In this document: positions 35,790 through 37,019 of the stretch, one piece after another
Numbering within the stretch: the first letter of the stretch is position 1
How the letters are laid out: each line of letters opens with the position of its first letter
From: Bacteroidales bacterium
Lineage (GTDB): Bacteria; Bacteroidota; Bacteroidia; Bacteroidales; UBA932
Assembly: GCA_004555145.1 (NCBI GenBank)
Contig: SFJB01000002.1
Span: 1-37,019, forward strand
Length of the DNA stretch: 37,019 nt
Reading direction: 5' to 3'
The notes under the pieces: model-generated
The model's database searches: none
What the model was told of the DNA's origin: nothing
What the model saw: only the letters and a program-made list of their open reading frames with translations
Translations under genes and position numbers: made by a program

Positions 35790-35862
35790 TTGCATCTGGC
35801 CCCGGCTTATTAAAAAACGATTAAGAAAAACGGCAACGGATGGGAAATTATTTTTTTATGAT

Positions 35863-35870
35863 TATCTTTA
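35863..35870 (+). promoter_or_regulatory. -7-like promoter element for the second BACON/OB lipoprotein
   Basis: TATCTTTA differs from TAnnTTTG by its last base. It lies 37 bp upstream of the ATG at 35908 in an AT-rich stretch, giving an AT-rich leader of about 30 nt. Confidence 0.5.
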
Positions 35871-35907
35871 CAAACTTAAATAAGAATAAACCAAAAATAT
35901 TTAATAA

Positions 35908-37019
35908 ATGAAACTGAAACACATATTTTTCGCGATGGCGGCTTCAATCGCCGTTCTCGCAGGATGTCAGAAACCGGTTGAGCTTGGACCGGAAGAGGTG
36001 ACAATTCTCAGTCCTTCCGAAACCGTTATCGATGTGCCGGTAGAAGGAACGGAATTTACCGTCAGCCTCAAGGCTACTGTTGACTGGGCTCTCCAGGGAT
36101 ATACCGACGAAGTCCGCAGCTGGCTCTCCATCTCTCCTGATTCAGGAAAGGCGGCAAAGGATGCTCAGACCATTACCGTGAAGGTGCTCGCCAACGAAGA
36201 CGTTGACCGCAAGGCCGACATCGTTTTCTATGGCAATATCATGTGCAAGGCTCCTCTCACCATCAATCAGCCGGGTGCAAAGGGAGTATTCGAGACCATA
36301 AGCGTCAAGGAATTCCTTGATCTCAAGGACACAAAGACCGAGTACGCCATTCACGGAAAAATAAGCGATGTCAGCAAGAATGCGTCAGGCAAATATTGGG
36401 GCCTCACACTTACTGACGAGACCGGTTCAGTCGCCTGTCCTTTCATCGAGAATTGGGATGAGTTCCCTCTCAAGAATGGCGATATCATCACCATCAAGGG
36501 TGTGTACAGCTATTATGAGCAAAAGAATCAGGACCAGCTTGCCAACGGCACCATCATCTACTACGAGGCTGTTGAGGCTCCTGTAGGCACTCCAAAGGGC
36601 AGCGGTACTGCCGATGACCCATTCAACGCCACCGCAGCCAATGCAAAATGCGTTGAGGTCGGCAGCACGGCAAGCACCGAGGACTACTATGTGAAGGGAA
36701 AGATCGTATCCATCTCCAAGCCTGAGGATATGGTCAGCTACGGCAACGCCACCTTCTACATCTCCGACAACGGAAGTGCCGATGAAGAGCAGTTCTATGT
36801 TTACAGATTGTATGATTTCGGTGGAGAAAAGTTCACCACCTCCGACAAGATCAAGGTTGGCGACGAGGTCGTTGTGAAGGGTAAGCTCGTGAACTACGGC
36901 GGCAATACCCCTGAAATGACCCAGGGGGGACAGCTCGTAAGCATCAATGGAGAGACCGGCAACGGCGGCGGTGGAGACAATCCTGGCGATGATGATGTTA
37001 CCAAGCCTGAAAACATCAC
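35908..37019 (+). CDS. BACON/OB-fold-like surface lipoprotein, 3' end beyond the window
   Basis: The frame runs open for 370 codons to the window end. The signal peptide begins MKLKHIFF, nearly the same as its upstream paralogue (MKLKNIFA), and ends in lipobox LAGC with Cys20. A BACON-like domain (about 28-125) contains WLSISPDSGK at 72-81. An OB-fold-like domain follows (about 127-225), then a second (about 231-347) opening with GSGTADDPFNATAANA, an entry seen before OB-fold domains in many secreted Bacteroidota proteins. A Gly/Asp-rich linker starts at about 351 and probably leads to another, perhaps catalytic, domain outside the window. It appears to have its own promoter and is separated from its paralogue by two hairpins. 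Confidence 0.82.
   Translation, partial: MKLKHIFFAMAASIAVLAGCQKPVELGPEEVTILSPSETVIDVPVEGTEFTVSLKATVDWALQGYTDEVRSWLSISPDSGKAAKDAQTITVKVLANEDVDRKADIVFYGNIMCKAPLTINQPGAKGVFETISVKEFLDLKDTKTEYAIHGKISDVSKNASGKYWGLTLTDETGSVACPFIENWDEFPLKNGDIITIKGVYSYYEQKNQDQLANGTIIYYEAVEAPVGTPKGSGTADDPFNATAANAKCVEVGSTASTEDYYVKGKIVSISKPEDMVSYGNATFYISDNGSADEEQFYVYRLYDFGGEKFTTSDKIKVGDEVVVKGKLVNYGGNTPEMTQGGQLVSINGETGNGGGGDNPGDDDVTKPENI

Larger units (their letters stand above)
35518..35907. other. 390-bp intergenic region with two hairpins and a promoter-like motif
   Basis: No credible gene was found here. The region holds a strong terminator (35599-35632), about 130 bp of GC-mixed sequence, a second GC-rich hairpin (35761-35789), and an AT-rich stretch with a -7-like motif before the next gene. 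TACTTCTG at 35670-35677, one mismatch from TAnnTTTG, could start a small RNA ending at the second hairpin, but support is weak. Confidence 0.6.

Noticed and set aside
35520..35795. Minus-strand 91-residue reading frame in the intergenic region
   Set aside because: It spans both hairpins, shows no protein family features and no promoter; its sequence is the translated terminator arms.
1..37019. CRISPR arrays, tRNA or rRNA genes, insertion sequences, prophage or defence systems
   Set aside because: No direct-repeat array, no cloverleaf-like intergenic stretch and no transposase, integrase or recognisable defence gene was found; gaps are almost all under 210 bp.

Overview
The window looks like chromosomal DNA of a Bacteroidota bacterium, most likely order Bacteroidales; I cannot fix the genus. 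The evidence is the repeated -7 promoter motif TAnnTTTG, the scarcity of Shine-Dalgarno sites, and family markers such as DUF2723, DUF4271, a GldH-like lipoprotein, PSP1/RicT, an Oar-like TonB-dependent receptor and BACON-domain lipoproteins. Most of it is housekeeping sequence. I see no tRNA, rRNA, CRISPR array, insertion sequence, phage or integrase.

Layout: (1) 1-3506, the tail of a metallo-beta-lactamase-fold hydrolase and a lipoprotein GH78 alpha-L-rhamnosidase. (2) 3526-8511, lepA diverging from a two-gene split transketolase, which converges on pgk over a shared hairpin terminator. (3) 8593-12578, an RlmI-like methyltransferase converging on a large DUF2723 (GT117/TMEM260-type) membrane protein. 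(4) 12661-15975, a plus-strand run of SUI1/YciH factor, DUF4271 membrane protein, divergent HemD, rnpA, yidD and lgt. (5) 16052-21845, a TolC / membrane-fusion lipoprotein / RND pump operon ending in a small PII-like protein coupled to the pump gene. (6) 21915-27782, a compact run of trxA, outer-membrane barrel, LOG-family hydrolase, polyprenyl synthase, DNA polymerase III delta', RicT-like PSP1 protein, GldH-like lipoprotein and trmB, most start codons touching or overlapping the previous stop. (7) 27785-30308, a minus-strand metK-smpB-miaA operon. (8) 30511-37019, an Oar-like TonB-dependent receptor followed by two related surface lipoproteins built from BACON and OB-fold-like domains; the second runs off the window.

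The two most notable signals are these. The roughly 57-nt metK leader matches the SAM-II riboswitch architecture (P1 stem, GAUUU and UUGCAA in the loop, GCUAAAAA next to the start codon), so metK, smpB and miaA may be SAM-controlled. The receptor plus BACON/OB lipoproteins at the right end form the best candidate for a poorly described cell-surface capture system, perhaps for nucleic acid or glycan. Functions are inferred by recognising families and motifs by eye; no database search was run.
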